Source: JAIPAH01 sp964345255 (GTDB lineage: Bacteria > Bacteroidota > Bacteroidia > Bacteroidales > JAIPAH01). Taken from it: a stretch of DNA of 5,596 nucleotides. A model generated the notes under the pieces. The model was not told the DNA's origin, searched no databases, and worked only from the letters and a program-made list of their open reading frames with translations. The stretch's first letter is position 1, and the number at the start of each line of letters is the position of its first letter. The DNA is taken from the NCBI GenBank assembly GCA_964345255.1, contig CAYFQK010000219.1, forward strand, positions 1 through 5,596, read 5' to 3'. The translations under genes were made by a program, and so were the position numbers. Below, in pieces: positions 1-5,596 of this stretch.

Positions 1-774
1 GAAGGAACTTTAGGCTCAGAGCTTGGCGTAGAATATAGCGCTAATCAAATGTTGGAACCTGCCATTTACGGACATGCCGAAGGAAATACAGGTGATATTT
101 CCTATGGTGTATTAGGTAACTCCTACTCCAATAACATATCTTTTAATATGGGTGTATTCGGAGAAGGTGGAGGCGGTACACAAAATAACTACGGGATTTA
201 TGGCGTAGATTATGGTGAATCCGGTTCCAATTACAGTATTGCTGTTTATGGTGATCAGGCGGGCAACGCTGATGTCGGAAATTATGCCGGGTACTTTGAT
301 GGTGATGTGGAAGTAACCGGATCGCTCAACAAGGGCGGCGGTTCATTTAAAATCGATCATCCCAACGATCCGGAAAATAAATACCTTTATCACAGTTTTG
401 TGGAAAGCCCCGACATGATGAATGTCTACAACGGAAATATAACCACCGATGCCAACGGTGTGGCCAAAGTGGAACTACCGGATTATTTCCAGTCCCTTAA
501 CAAGGATTTCCGCTACCAACTTACCGTCATCGGCGAATTTGCCGAGGCTATCGTGTCTGAAGAAATCGAAGGGAATCACTTTGAGATTAAAACCGACAAG
601 CCCAACGTGAAAGTAAGCTGGCAGGTGACCGGTGTGCGGGAAGATGCCTGGGCAGAAAAGAATCGCATTAAGCCTGTACAGGAGAAGAAGGGTGTTGAAA
701 AAGGCAAATACCTGCATCCCGAAGCGCATTCCAGATCGGAAGACGAAGGATTGCCCACTGGAGCGAAGAAATAA
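1..774 (+). CDS. Tail-fibre-like surface/secreted protein, C-terminal part (5' end outside window)
   Basis: The reading frame is open from base 1, so this is the last 257 residues of a longer protein; the Met codon at 49 is internal and not a believable start. Visible residues 1 to about 105 are rich in Gly, Tyr and Asn, with recurring short units such as YGVLG, VFGEG, YGIYG, VYGDQAG and AGYFDGDV, a pattern typical of beta-structured fibre or adhesin stalks. From about residue 112 a compact conserved domain follows, recognisable by FKIDHP (116-121), the stretch around LYHSFVESPD, LPDYF, FRYQLTVIG, KPNVKVSWQVTG (200-211) and KYLHPE (236-241). I recognise this domain from large secreted or fibre-like proteins of Bacteroidota and other bacteria, where it is left as hypothetical. 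The tail after KYLHPE is charged and looks disordered. I see no Por-type sorting domain. A terminator follows, so the gene is not co-transcribed with the hydF operon. Function is unknown; cell-surface location is inferred from composition only. Confidence 0.85.
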   Translation, partial: EGTLGSELGVEYSANQMLEPAIYGHAEGNTGDISYGVLGNSYSNNISFNMGVFGEGGGGTQNNYGIYGVDYGESGSNYSIAVYGDQAGNADVGNYAGYFDGDVEVTGSLNKGGGSFKIDHPNDPENKYLYHSFVESPDMMNVYNGNITTDANGVAKVELPDYFQSLNKDFRYQLTVIGEFAEAIVSEEIEGNHFEIKTDKPNVKVSWQVTGVREDAWAEKNRIKPVQEKKGVEKGKYLHPEAHSRSEDEGLPTGAKK

Positions 775-848
775 CCGAAAGAGTTATTTATCTGCCTGGA
801 AAGTTTAAACCTAAGGGGTTCATTTTCTGAGCCTCAAAAATAGCAGGT

Positions 849-895
849 AAACTCCCTCTCTTACCCGATACCCGGGTGAGAGAGGGAGTTTTTTT
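849..895 (+). terminator. Strong intrinsic (Rho-independent) terminator
   Basis: The arms 849-867 and 873-891 pair over 19 bp with a single G-U wobble and a 5-base loop (868-872). The distal arm runs into a seven-T tract (889-895). This is a textbook intrinsic terminator, placed 74 bp after the stop codon of the fibre-like gene. It should end that transcript and insulate the downstream operon. Confidence 0.93.
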
Positions 896-1087
896 AAAAA
901 CTCCTTTGTGCATTACTGTCTATGCTTGCGGATTTAAGGTTAGGATGCCCATTTCGGGATTTGAGTACGGCAAAAATCAATCTTTTTACCAGTGTGTAAC
1001 CCATGGCAGGTTAAGCGTATGAACCTGAAGAGGCTGATGCAAGAAATACTCACCGGAGTCGAAAAACCGTTCTTCCATAAAAAAGCT

Positions 1088-1095
1088 TAAATTTG
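1088..1095 (+). promoter_or_regulatory. Candidate Bacteroidota -7 promoter box (TAnnTTTG)
   Basis: TAAATTTG matches the TAnnTTTG -7 consensus used by the primary sigma factor of Bacteroidota. A start site a few bases after it would give a leader of about 14 nt before the ATG at 1116. No clear TTTG -33 element is present at the expected distance, so the call rests on one box plus its position between a terminator and the first gene of an operon. Confidence 0.5.
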
Positions 1096-1115
1096 GCTGA
1101 CAAATTGAAACGCTG

Positions 1116-2558
1116 ATGCGGAAAGAACAGGATTTCATAGGTGAAATAGAGCTCCCCGATGATGCTTTGTATGGAGTTCATTCCTATCGGGCTACCCATA
1201 ATTTCCCGGACCAAATACGGTTTCATAAGGAATGGTACCAGGCGGTAGGTTTGGTTAAGCATGCCTGCTACAACACCTACAACCGTTTTAAGGTAGCCCT
1301 GAAATCGAAGTATGAGGTTTCGGAACTTCCCCTGCAGTTAATTGACGATGAAATTGTCAACAGTTTGATCCGAAGCTCCCTGGAAGTGGCTGAAGGGAAA
1401 CATTTCGAGCATTTCATTGTACCTGCCGTAAACGGGGGTGCGGGAACCAGCATCAACCTCAATGTGGATGAAATCATTGCTAACCGGTCGTTAACAGAAA
1501 TCGGCGAAACGCCCGGGCGATACGATATAATTGACCCCATAGAGCACGCCAACATTTACCAATCCACCAACGATGTCATTCCTACCGCCCTCAGAGTGGC
1601 AGTGATGCGGTTGTTGAACGGCCTGGAAGAAAGCATTAACAGCATGCGCTCGGGAGTTGAAACACTGGAGACCCAATATCGTAACGACTTGCGGTTAGCT
1701 TACACCCAGATGCAGGCGGCGGTTCCGTCGAGTTACGGGAAACTCTTCAGTGCTTATTCGGATGCTCTTTCGCGAGACTGGTGGAGGGTTTCGAAATGTT
1801 TTGAAAGAATCAAAGTGGTCAATCTTGGAGGGAGTGCTGTTGGAACGGGAATTACCATTCCCAGGTTTTTCATTATGGAAGTGGTTCCGGAGCTTCAGCG
1901 CTTGACAGGTTTACCCCTTACCCGAGGTGAAAACCTTACCGACGCCACCCAAAACCTCGATTCCTGGGTGGAAATCCATGCGATTCTTAAAGCCCATGCC
2001 GTCAACCTCGAAAAGATGGTGAATGATTTGAGGTTGCTTAGTTCCGATGTGGCAGGTGGCGATGAAGTATCTATCCCGAAAAAACAGGTCGGGAGTTCTA
2101 TCATGCCGGGAAAAATCAACCCCGTTATTCCCGAGTTTGTGGTTTCGGCGGTGCACAAGGTTTATAGCAATGATCAGTTGATAAGTTCGCTGAGCGGACA
2201 GGGATGCCTGGATTTGAATGCTTATATTCCCATGATTGGCCATGCGGTGATAGAAAGCCTGAAATTACTCATTAGCGCCAACCGCACCATAAAAGAAAAC
2301 CTTCTGGAAGGGTTATCCGTTAATGCAAAAGCAAGCTTTGAACGTTTGATGAAGAGCCCGTCAATCACAACGGCGCTTAGTCCGTACATAGGTTACAACA
2401 AGGCTTCACAACTGGCAAAAGCGATGGTAAGTGAAGATGCCAATGTTTTTGAAGCCAATGAAAAGCTTAATGTCATTGGCGAAGGACGACTCAGGGAAAT
2501 TTTGAAGCCTGAAAATCTTTTGAAACTCGGGTATTCAATAAAAGATATTAAGGATTAA
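1116..2558 (+). CDS. aspA: Aspartate ammonia-lyase-like enzyme of the fumarase/aspartase superfamily
   Basis: Predicted cytosolic lyase of 480 residues, near the usual AspA length; AspA converts L-aspartate to fumarate and ammonia. Superfamily landmarks appear in order: YGVHSYRA near 19-26, GGAGTS at 107-112, QSTND at 149-153, TQMQ at 197-200, NLGGSAVGTG from 236, and the signature loop GSSIMPGKINP at 326-336. By analogy with Bacillus AspB, Ser327 would be the catalytic base, with Lys333 and Asn335 in the active site. GGAGTS and the MPGKINPVIPE form favour aspartase over fumarase. It is divergent: the usual GRTxxQDAVP segment reads AYTQMQAAVP, so the Gly-Arg and the Asp are lost, and substrate is not certain. 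An in-frame stop at 1098-1100 makes ATG 1116 the only ATG start, with no Shine-Dalgarno. The gene ends 3 bp before hydF, a neighbourhood seen in other Bacteroidota, which suggests a role as ammonium supplier in hydrogenase maturation (inference). Confidence 0.88.
   Translation: MRKEQDFIGEIELPDDALYGVHSYRATHNFPDQIRFHKEWYQAVGLVKHACYNTYNRFKVALKSKYEVSELPLQLIDDEIVNSLIRSSLEVAEGKHFEHFIVPAVNGGAGTSINLNVDEIIANRSLTEIGETPGRYDIIDPIEHANIYQSTNDVIPTALRVAVMRLLNGLEESINSMRSGVETLETQYRNDLRLAYTQMQAAVPSSYGKLFSAYSDALSRDWWRVSKCFERIKVVNLGGSAVGTGITIPRFFIMEVVPELQRLTGLPLTRGENLTDATQNLDSWVEIHAILKAHAVNLEKMVNDLRLLSSDVAGGDEVSIPKKQVGSSIMPGKINPVIPEFVVSAVHKVYSNDQLISSLSGQGCLDLNAYIPMIGHAVIESLKLLISANRTIKENLLEGLSVNAKASFERLMKSPSITTALSPYIGYNKASQLAKAMVSEDANVFEANEKLNVIGEGRLREILKPENLLKLGYSIKDIKD
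2550..2554 (+). promoter_or_regulatory. Shine-Dalgarno-like site for hydF
   Basis: AAGGA lies inside the last codons of the lyase gene, with a 7-base spacer to the hydF ATG at 2562. It is the clearest ribosome binding site in the window and supports both the chosen hydF start and translation closely linked to the upstream gene. Confidence 0.55.
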
Positions 2559-2561
2559 CAA

Positions 2562-3788
2562 ATGGCAAAAGGAAAAGAGAGCAAACCACATATTGGAATT
2601 TTCGGAAGACGAAATAATGGAAAGAGCAGCCTGATAAATGCGCTGGCGCAGCAGGATATCGCCATTGTGTCGGAAACCGCCGGAACCACCACCGACCCGG
2701 TAAAAAAGTCAATGGAGATAACCGGCATTGGTCCGGTGATTCTTGTGGATACGGCAGGCATAGATGATACCGGCGAGCTGGGGGAGAAAAGAATCAAAAA
2801 GAGCATGAATGCGCTCAAAACAATCGATCTGGCCGTACTGGTTGTAACAGAAAATACTATGGGCGATGCTGAAAGAAATCTTATAAAAGAGTTTAACGAG
2901 TTCGCCACTCCGTATTTTATTGTGCATAATAAGAGTGATATAGAAACTCTTCAGAAAGAAAACCTGAAAAGCTGGAGTAATGAGTTTCAGAGTGATGTGA
3001 TTGATTTTAGCGCCACAACCGGAAAGCCGGAAGAAATTGTGGCGGCCCTGCGAAAACATATACCGGAAAGTGCTTATAAAACCCGCTCAATAGTGGGCGA
3101 TGTGATTTCTTATGGCGACATTGTGCTTTTAATTACTCCTATTGATATCGAAGCGCCCGAAGGCCGTTTGATTCTCCCGCAGGTACAGGCTATCCGGGAT
3201 ATATTAGATAATGATGCCGTGGCCGTGGTAGTAAAAGAAAGGGAAGTGGATACGCTTTTGCGCAGATTAGAGCCTAAGCCTGCATTGGCGATCACCGACA
3301 GCCACGTTTTTCTTAAGGCGGATGCTTCGATTCCTAAAGATATTCCCTTAACCAGCTTTAGTATTGTCTTAGCTCGTCACAAAGGAGATTTTGAAAACTA
3401 TATTAAAGGGACTCCCCACATCTCCAATTTGAAAGATGGTGATCGGTTGTTGATTTTAGAATCATGTACACATCACGTATCCTGCGACGATATTGGGAGA
3501 GTAAAAATACCTCGATGGGTAAGTAATTTTACCGGAAAACATTTGGAATATGACGTGGTGTCCGGACTGAATGATTTGCCGAGAGACATCCAAGATTATG
3601 CCATGGTGATACAGTGTGGCGGATGCGTGTTAACCCGGAAACAACTGATAAATCGTCTGAAACCTGCTGTCGATGCCGGCATTCCCGTGTCGAATTACGG
3701 TATGACCATTGCCTATATCCACGGGATTTACGAAAGAGCCATAGCGCCCTTCATCCAAATGGAAGAAAATGCATATGATTATTTATAA
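2562..3788 (+). CDS. hydF: [FeFe]-hydrogenase maturation GTPase/scaffold HydF
   Basis: HydF receives the di-iron precursor built by the radical-SAM enzymes HydG and HydE and delivers the [2Fe] subcluster to apo-hydrogenase in the cytosol. At 408 residues it is normal length with the three expected parts. The N-terminal Era/TrmE-like G domain shows the P-loop GRRNNGKS (15-22), AGTTTDP (40-46), DTAG (63-66), NKSD (123-126) and SAT (150-152). A middle dimerisation region spans about 175-265. The C-terminal iron-sulfur domain has Cys302-Thr-His304 and Cys352-Gly-Gly-Cys355, the three Cys that ligate the [4Fe-4S] cluster. The residue before the CxxC pair, often His in well-studied HydFs, is Gln351 here. 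HydE, HydG and hydrogenase genes are not adjacent; the lyase lies 3 bp upstream and a DUF1573 gene 12 bp downstream. Presence of HydF implies an anaerobe or facultative anaerobe that makes [FeFe] hydrogenase. Identification is very secure. Confidence 0.97.
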   Translation: MAKGKESKPHIGIFGRRNNGKSSLINALAQQDIAIVSETAGTTTDPVKKSMEITGIGPVILVDTAGIDDTGELGEKRIKKSMNALKTIDLAVLVVTENTMGDAERNLIKEFNEFATPYFIVHNKSDIETLQKENLKSWSNEFQSDVIDFSATTGKPEEIVAALRKHIPESAYKTRSIVGDVISYGDIVLLITPIDIEAPEGRLILPQVQAIRDILDNDAVAVVVKEREVDTLLRRLEPKPALAITDSHVFLKADASIPKDIPLTSFSIVLARHKGDFENYIKGTPHISNLKDGDRLLILESCTHHVSCDDIGRVKIPRWVSNFTGKHLEYDVVSGLNDLPRDIQDYAMVIQCGGCVLTRKQLINRLKPAVDAGIPVSNYGMTIAYIHGIYERAIAPFIQMEENAYDYL

Positions 3789-3800
3789 AAAAATAGAGCC

Positions 3801-4580
3801 ATGAAAAAATTACTAACTGCCATTATCGTGCTACTGAGCTTTTCAGCGACAGCTCAAAGAAGTTCGGATATTTCCATAGACCGGTACTATCACATAAAAC
3901 GAGGCAATGTGTGGTTTCACGCCACCCGTCTGATGTATGGTTTTCGTGACGGGATTACCTATCCTCAAACAGAAACTGATACGATTTATTTTTACAACAA
4001 CATGGACAAGCCGCTGGAGTATGACTTTGACAGGATTCCCGACTTTCTAAGTGTGCAGATGTTGCCTTCGAAAATACCGGCTAAGTCGGAGGGAAAAATT
4101 GCCGTAGCCTATGATACAAAAATCAAGGATACCTATGGGCCGACCATTGACTATTTTTACATGAAAACGAATGATGCCGACAGGTCAAAAAAGCGCCTGA
4201 TAGTGAGTCCGAAAATCAAACAGGATTTTTCCGGTTTGTCGGGAGAAGAGCTGGCAAACGCCCCGAGAATTGCATTTGAGAACAAGAAATATGATTTTGG
4301 AACGCTTGAAGAAGGGGAGAAAATCACCCATACTTTCAGCTTTAAAAATGAAGGGAAGAGGGATTTGATTATTCGCGCAACGGATGCCAGTTGCGGCTGC
4401 ACTTCCCCGGAACCGGAGAAAAAGCAGATAGCCCCCGGTGAAAGCGGTGCCATTAAAGTAATTTTCAACAGTAGGGGAAAAAAAGGCAGACAACATCAAC
4501 GGGTGACGGTTATTGCCAATGATCCGGAACAACCGGTTACAATATTGCATCTTAACGGGGTGGTCAAAAAGAAAAACTGA
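3801..4580 (+). CDS. Secreted DUF1573-domain protein
   Basis: The 259-residue product starts with a Sec signal peptide: MKK, a hydrophobic stretch to about residue 14, then a likely signal peptidase I cut after Ala18 (ATA|Q). There is no lipobox Cys, so it is probably periplasmic rather than a lipoprotein. Residues about 157-255 form a DUF1573 Ig-like beta-sandwich domain, with FGTLEEGE (166-173), FSFKNEG (179-185), the SCGCT motif with Cys198 and Cys200, IAPGESG (210-216) and a closing strand ending LNGVV. Residues about 25-140 look like a second, more diverged Ig-like domain (YFYNNMDKPLEYD, then IPAKSEGKIAVAYD) without cysteines. DUF1573 proteins are abundant in Bacteroidota and their function is unsettled. 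The ATG is chosen because the signal peptide begins there; only a weak AGAG precedes it. The 12-bp gap from hydF and 4-bp gap to the reductase indicate co-transcription, but a functional link to HydF is not evident. Confidence 0.88.
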   Translation: MKKLLTAIIVLLSFSATAQRSSDISIDRYYHIKRGNVWFHATRLMYGFRDGITYPQTETDTIYFYNNMDKPLEYDFDRIPDFLSVQMLPSKIPAKSEGKIAVAYDTKIKDTYGPTIDYFYMKTNDADRSKKRLIVSPKIKQDFSGLSGEELANAPRIAFENKKYDFGTLEEGEKITHTFSFKNEGKRDLIIRATDASCGCTSPEPEKKQIAPGESGAIKVIFNSRGKKGRQHQRVTVIANDPEQPVTILHLNGVVKKKN

Positions 4581-4584
4581 CAAT

Positions 4585-5289
4585 ATGAATATTATCGTCA
4601 CAGGAGCCAGCAGGGGTATTGGCTATGCCACAGTCAAAAAACTGGCTGAAAAAGACAGTCATTCGATTATCGCCATATCCCGAAACGGCGAAGCCCTTGA
4701 AAAACTAAAGAGAGAATGTGCGCAGATAAATTTAAAGGCGAGGATAATTCCCTTCCCGTTTGACCTTGTGCAAGGGGTGATTAAAGACGAGCTTGAACCC
4801 CTGGTCAGGGAGTATCTGGGTTCGGTTGATCGGTTAGTGAATAATGCCGGGCGATTGATTCACAAACCTTTTAGCGAGTTTTCTGAAGAGGAATTTGATG
4901 AAATGTTTGATGTGAATGTAAAAAGCGTTTTCAATCTTATCCAATCGGTATTACCGATATTCAATGAAAACGGACATATCGTCAATATCTCTAGCATGGG
5001 AGGCTACCAGGGTAGCGCCAAATTTCCGGGTTTATCGCTTTACAGTGCCAGCAAAGGGGCGTTGACTATTTTAAGTGAAGCCCTGGCAGAAGAGCTTAAG
5101 GATCGTAAAGTTGCTTCTAACGCGTTGGCTTTAGGTGCGGTTCAGACAGAAATGCTCGGTGAGGCGTTTCCGGGTGTGAAAGCTCCGCTGAAACCTGAAG
5201 AAATGGCTGAGTTTGTGGCGGATTTTACCCTGACAGGTCATAAGTATTTTAATGGTAAAACATTACCGGTCTCCTCCACAACACCCTGA
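4585..5289 (+). CDS. Short-chain dehydrogenase/reductase (classical SDR)
   Basis: Cytosolic NAD(P)-dependent oxidoreductase of 234 residues, a usual length for classical SDRs. The Rossmann fold begins at once with VTGASRGIG (5-13), followed by Asp60, NNAG (86-89), Asn111, ISS with probable catalytic Ser137, and YSASK with Tyr153 and Lys157. The Asn-Ser-Tyr-Lys set is therefore complete. Arg33 just after the second beta strand (AISRN) favours NADPH over NADH. The spacing from Ser137 to Tyr153 is about three residues longer than common. The usual PG after the sixth strand reads LG (ALGAVQTEM). The C-terminus ends with a GKTLPVSSTTP tail. Substrate cannot be told from sequence. I chose ATG 4585, 4 bp after the upstream stop; the in-frame ATG at 4513 would add 24 residues before the first beta strand and overlap the upstream gene by 68 bp. 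It is the last gene of the operon; no clear terminator follows. Confidence 0.92.
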   Translation: MNIIVTGASRGIGYATVKKLAEKDSHSIIAISRNGEALEKLKRECAQINLKARIIPFPFDLVQGVIKDELEPLVREYLGSVDRLVNNAGRLIHKPFSEFSEEEFDEMFDVNVKSVFNLIQSVLPIFNENGHIVNISSMGGYQGSAKFPGLSLYSASKGALTILSEALAEELKDRKVASNALALGAVQTEMLGEAFPGVKAPLKPEEMAEFVADFTLTGHKYFNGKTLPVSSTTP

Positions 5290-5389
5290 GTCGGATTAGT
5301 AATTTAAAATCAAAATAAATTCTCAGCCGGGATCAAGAATTATCCGAAAAGAGGTAAAATAATACTTAAATATTGATATTTTTGCCGGT
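5290..5389. other. AT-rich intergenic region upstream of PepSY gene
   Basis: This 100-bp gap contains no convincing terminator for the preceding operon. Two features stand out: an AT-rich imperfect dyad at 5361-5374 (six of seven base pairs symmetric) and a TAnnTTTG box at 5377-5384. Confidence 0.5.
5377..5384 (+). promoter_or_regulatory. Candidate Bacteroidota -7 promoter box upstream of PepSY gene
   Basis: TATTTTTG fits the TAnnTTTG consensus. It lies only 5 bases before the ATG at 5390, so a transcript started from it would be leaderless or nearly so. No TTTG -33 element is visible upstream. In such AT-rich sequence a chance match is quite possible. Confidence 0.3.
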
Positions 5390-5596
5390 ATGGCAAAAAG
5401 GAAAAAATCATTAGCAAGAAAATTGCATAAATGACCCGGACTTATTGTGGGCTTGCTTTTAATCTTTTTTTCCGTTTCCGGGATATTAATGAATCACAGA
5501 AGCTGGATTTCCTCCTTTGATATTCAGCGAAAATATTTACCGGAATCGTATGCCTTTCAGAACTGGAATCGATCGTCTATAAGGGGATCTTATAAA
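5390..5596 (+). pseudogene. PepSY-associated TM protein, 5' end, interrupted by in-frame TGA (3' end outside window)
   Basis: From ATG 5390 the frame encodes a basic N-terminus (MAKRKKSLARKLHK), meets TGA at 5432-5434, then continues open to the window end. The sequence after the stop, PGLIVGLLLIFFSVSGILMN and onward, is the first transmembrane helix and start of the outer region of a PepSY-associated TM protein. Family members usually have a KLHxWxG-type motif at this junction, so the stop sits where Trp is expected and one G-to-A change (TGG to TGA) explains it. TGA is a true stop in two genes of this window and Trp is always TGG, so recoding is unlikely. Restart at GTG 5447 or TTG 5453 would keep most of the helix; ATG 5489 would lose it. 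PepSY-associated TM proteins are inner-membrane proteins often linked to iron or siderophore reduction; that role is not shown here. It could be a real pseudogene, a strain polymorphism or a sequence error. Confidence 0.65.

Larger units (their letters stand above)
775..1115. other. Intergenic region between fibre-like gene and hydF operon
   Basis: This 341-bp gap holds a strong intrinsic terminator at 849-895 and a candidate Bacteroidota promoter box at 1088-1095. Between them, about 896-1087, I see no convincing gene, RNA or repeat. The only open frame that touches the operon side is a 23-codon one (1019-1090) without a ribosome binding site or recognisable product. Confidence 0.7.

Noticed and set aside
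1019..1090. A 23-codon open frame (MNLKRLMQEI...) just before the lyase promoter box
   Set aside because: No ribosome binding site, no recognisable product, and it ends inside the promoter candidate. Length is within what random sequence gives.
4513..4584. Upstream ATG start for the short-chain dehydrogenase
   Set aside because: It would add 24 residues ahead of the first Rossmann strand and overlap the DUF1573 gene by 68 bp; the family starts at or just before the VTGASRGIG motif, matching ATG 4585.
475..4601. Minus-strand open frames of 60 to 138 codons lying over the plus-strand genes
   Set aside because: All lie opposite or across well-supported plus-strand coding sequence, show no recognisable domain, and have hallmarks of antisense shadow frames.
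5286..5326. Possible terminator after the SDR gene from CTGAG/CTCAG arms
   Set aside because: Only 5 bp of stem with a loop of about 31 bases and no following T tract.
5432..5470. Selenocysteine insertion at the TGA in the PepSY gene
   Set aside because: The family has Trp, not Cys or Sec, at this place, and I see no convincing SECIS-like hairpin right after the TGA.

Overview
The window looks like a chromosomal segment from an anaerobic member of the Bacteroidota. The evidence is the protein families present, a Bacteroidota-type promoter box (TAnnTTTG) upstream of the main gene block, mostly absent Shine-Dalgarno sequences, and a secreted protein whose signal peptide ends in the Ala-X-Ala|Gln pattern common in the phylum. 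All supported genes are on the plus strand. I see no rRNA, tRNA, CRISPR array, insertion sequence or phage gene.

Layout. Positions 1-774 are the 3' part of a gene for a glycine/tyrosine-rich, tail-fibre-like surface or secreted protein with a conserved C-terminal domain. A strong intrinsic terminator (849-895) follows. The rest of the 341-bp gap is empty until a candidate promoter box at 1088-1095. From 1116 to 5289 four genes are packed with gaps of 3, 12 and 4 bp and read as one operon: an aspartate ammonia-lyase-like enzyme, the [FeFe]-hydrogenase maturation GTPase/scaffold HydF, a secreted protein with a C-terminal DUF1573 domain, and a short-chain dehydrogenase/reductase. A 100-bp gap then leads to the start of a PepSY-associated transmembrane protein gene, which is interrupted by an in-frame TGA at its 15th codon and cut by the window end.

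How the genes fit together. HydF carries the di-iron precursor that becomes the [2Fe] subcluster of [FeFe] hydrogenase. The bridging dithiomethylamine ligand of that subcluster contains one nitrogen atom, so an ammonia-releasing lyase translated just upstream of HydF has a plausible job as an ammonium source. This is inference. HydE, HydG and the hydrogenase itself are not in the window and must be elsewhere if the pathway is complete. The DUF1573 protein and the reductase have no evident role in hydrogenase maturation and may simply share the transcript.

The points most worth checking are the lyase-HydF pairing and the lyase's divergent active-site segment, the Gln in place of His next to the cluster-binding Cys pair of HydF, and the TGA in the PepSY gene. 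I do not see a clearly new multi-gene system.
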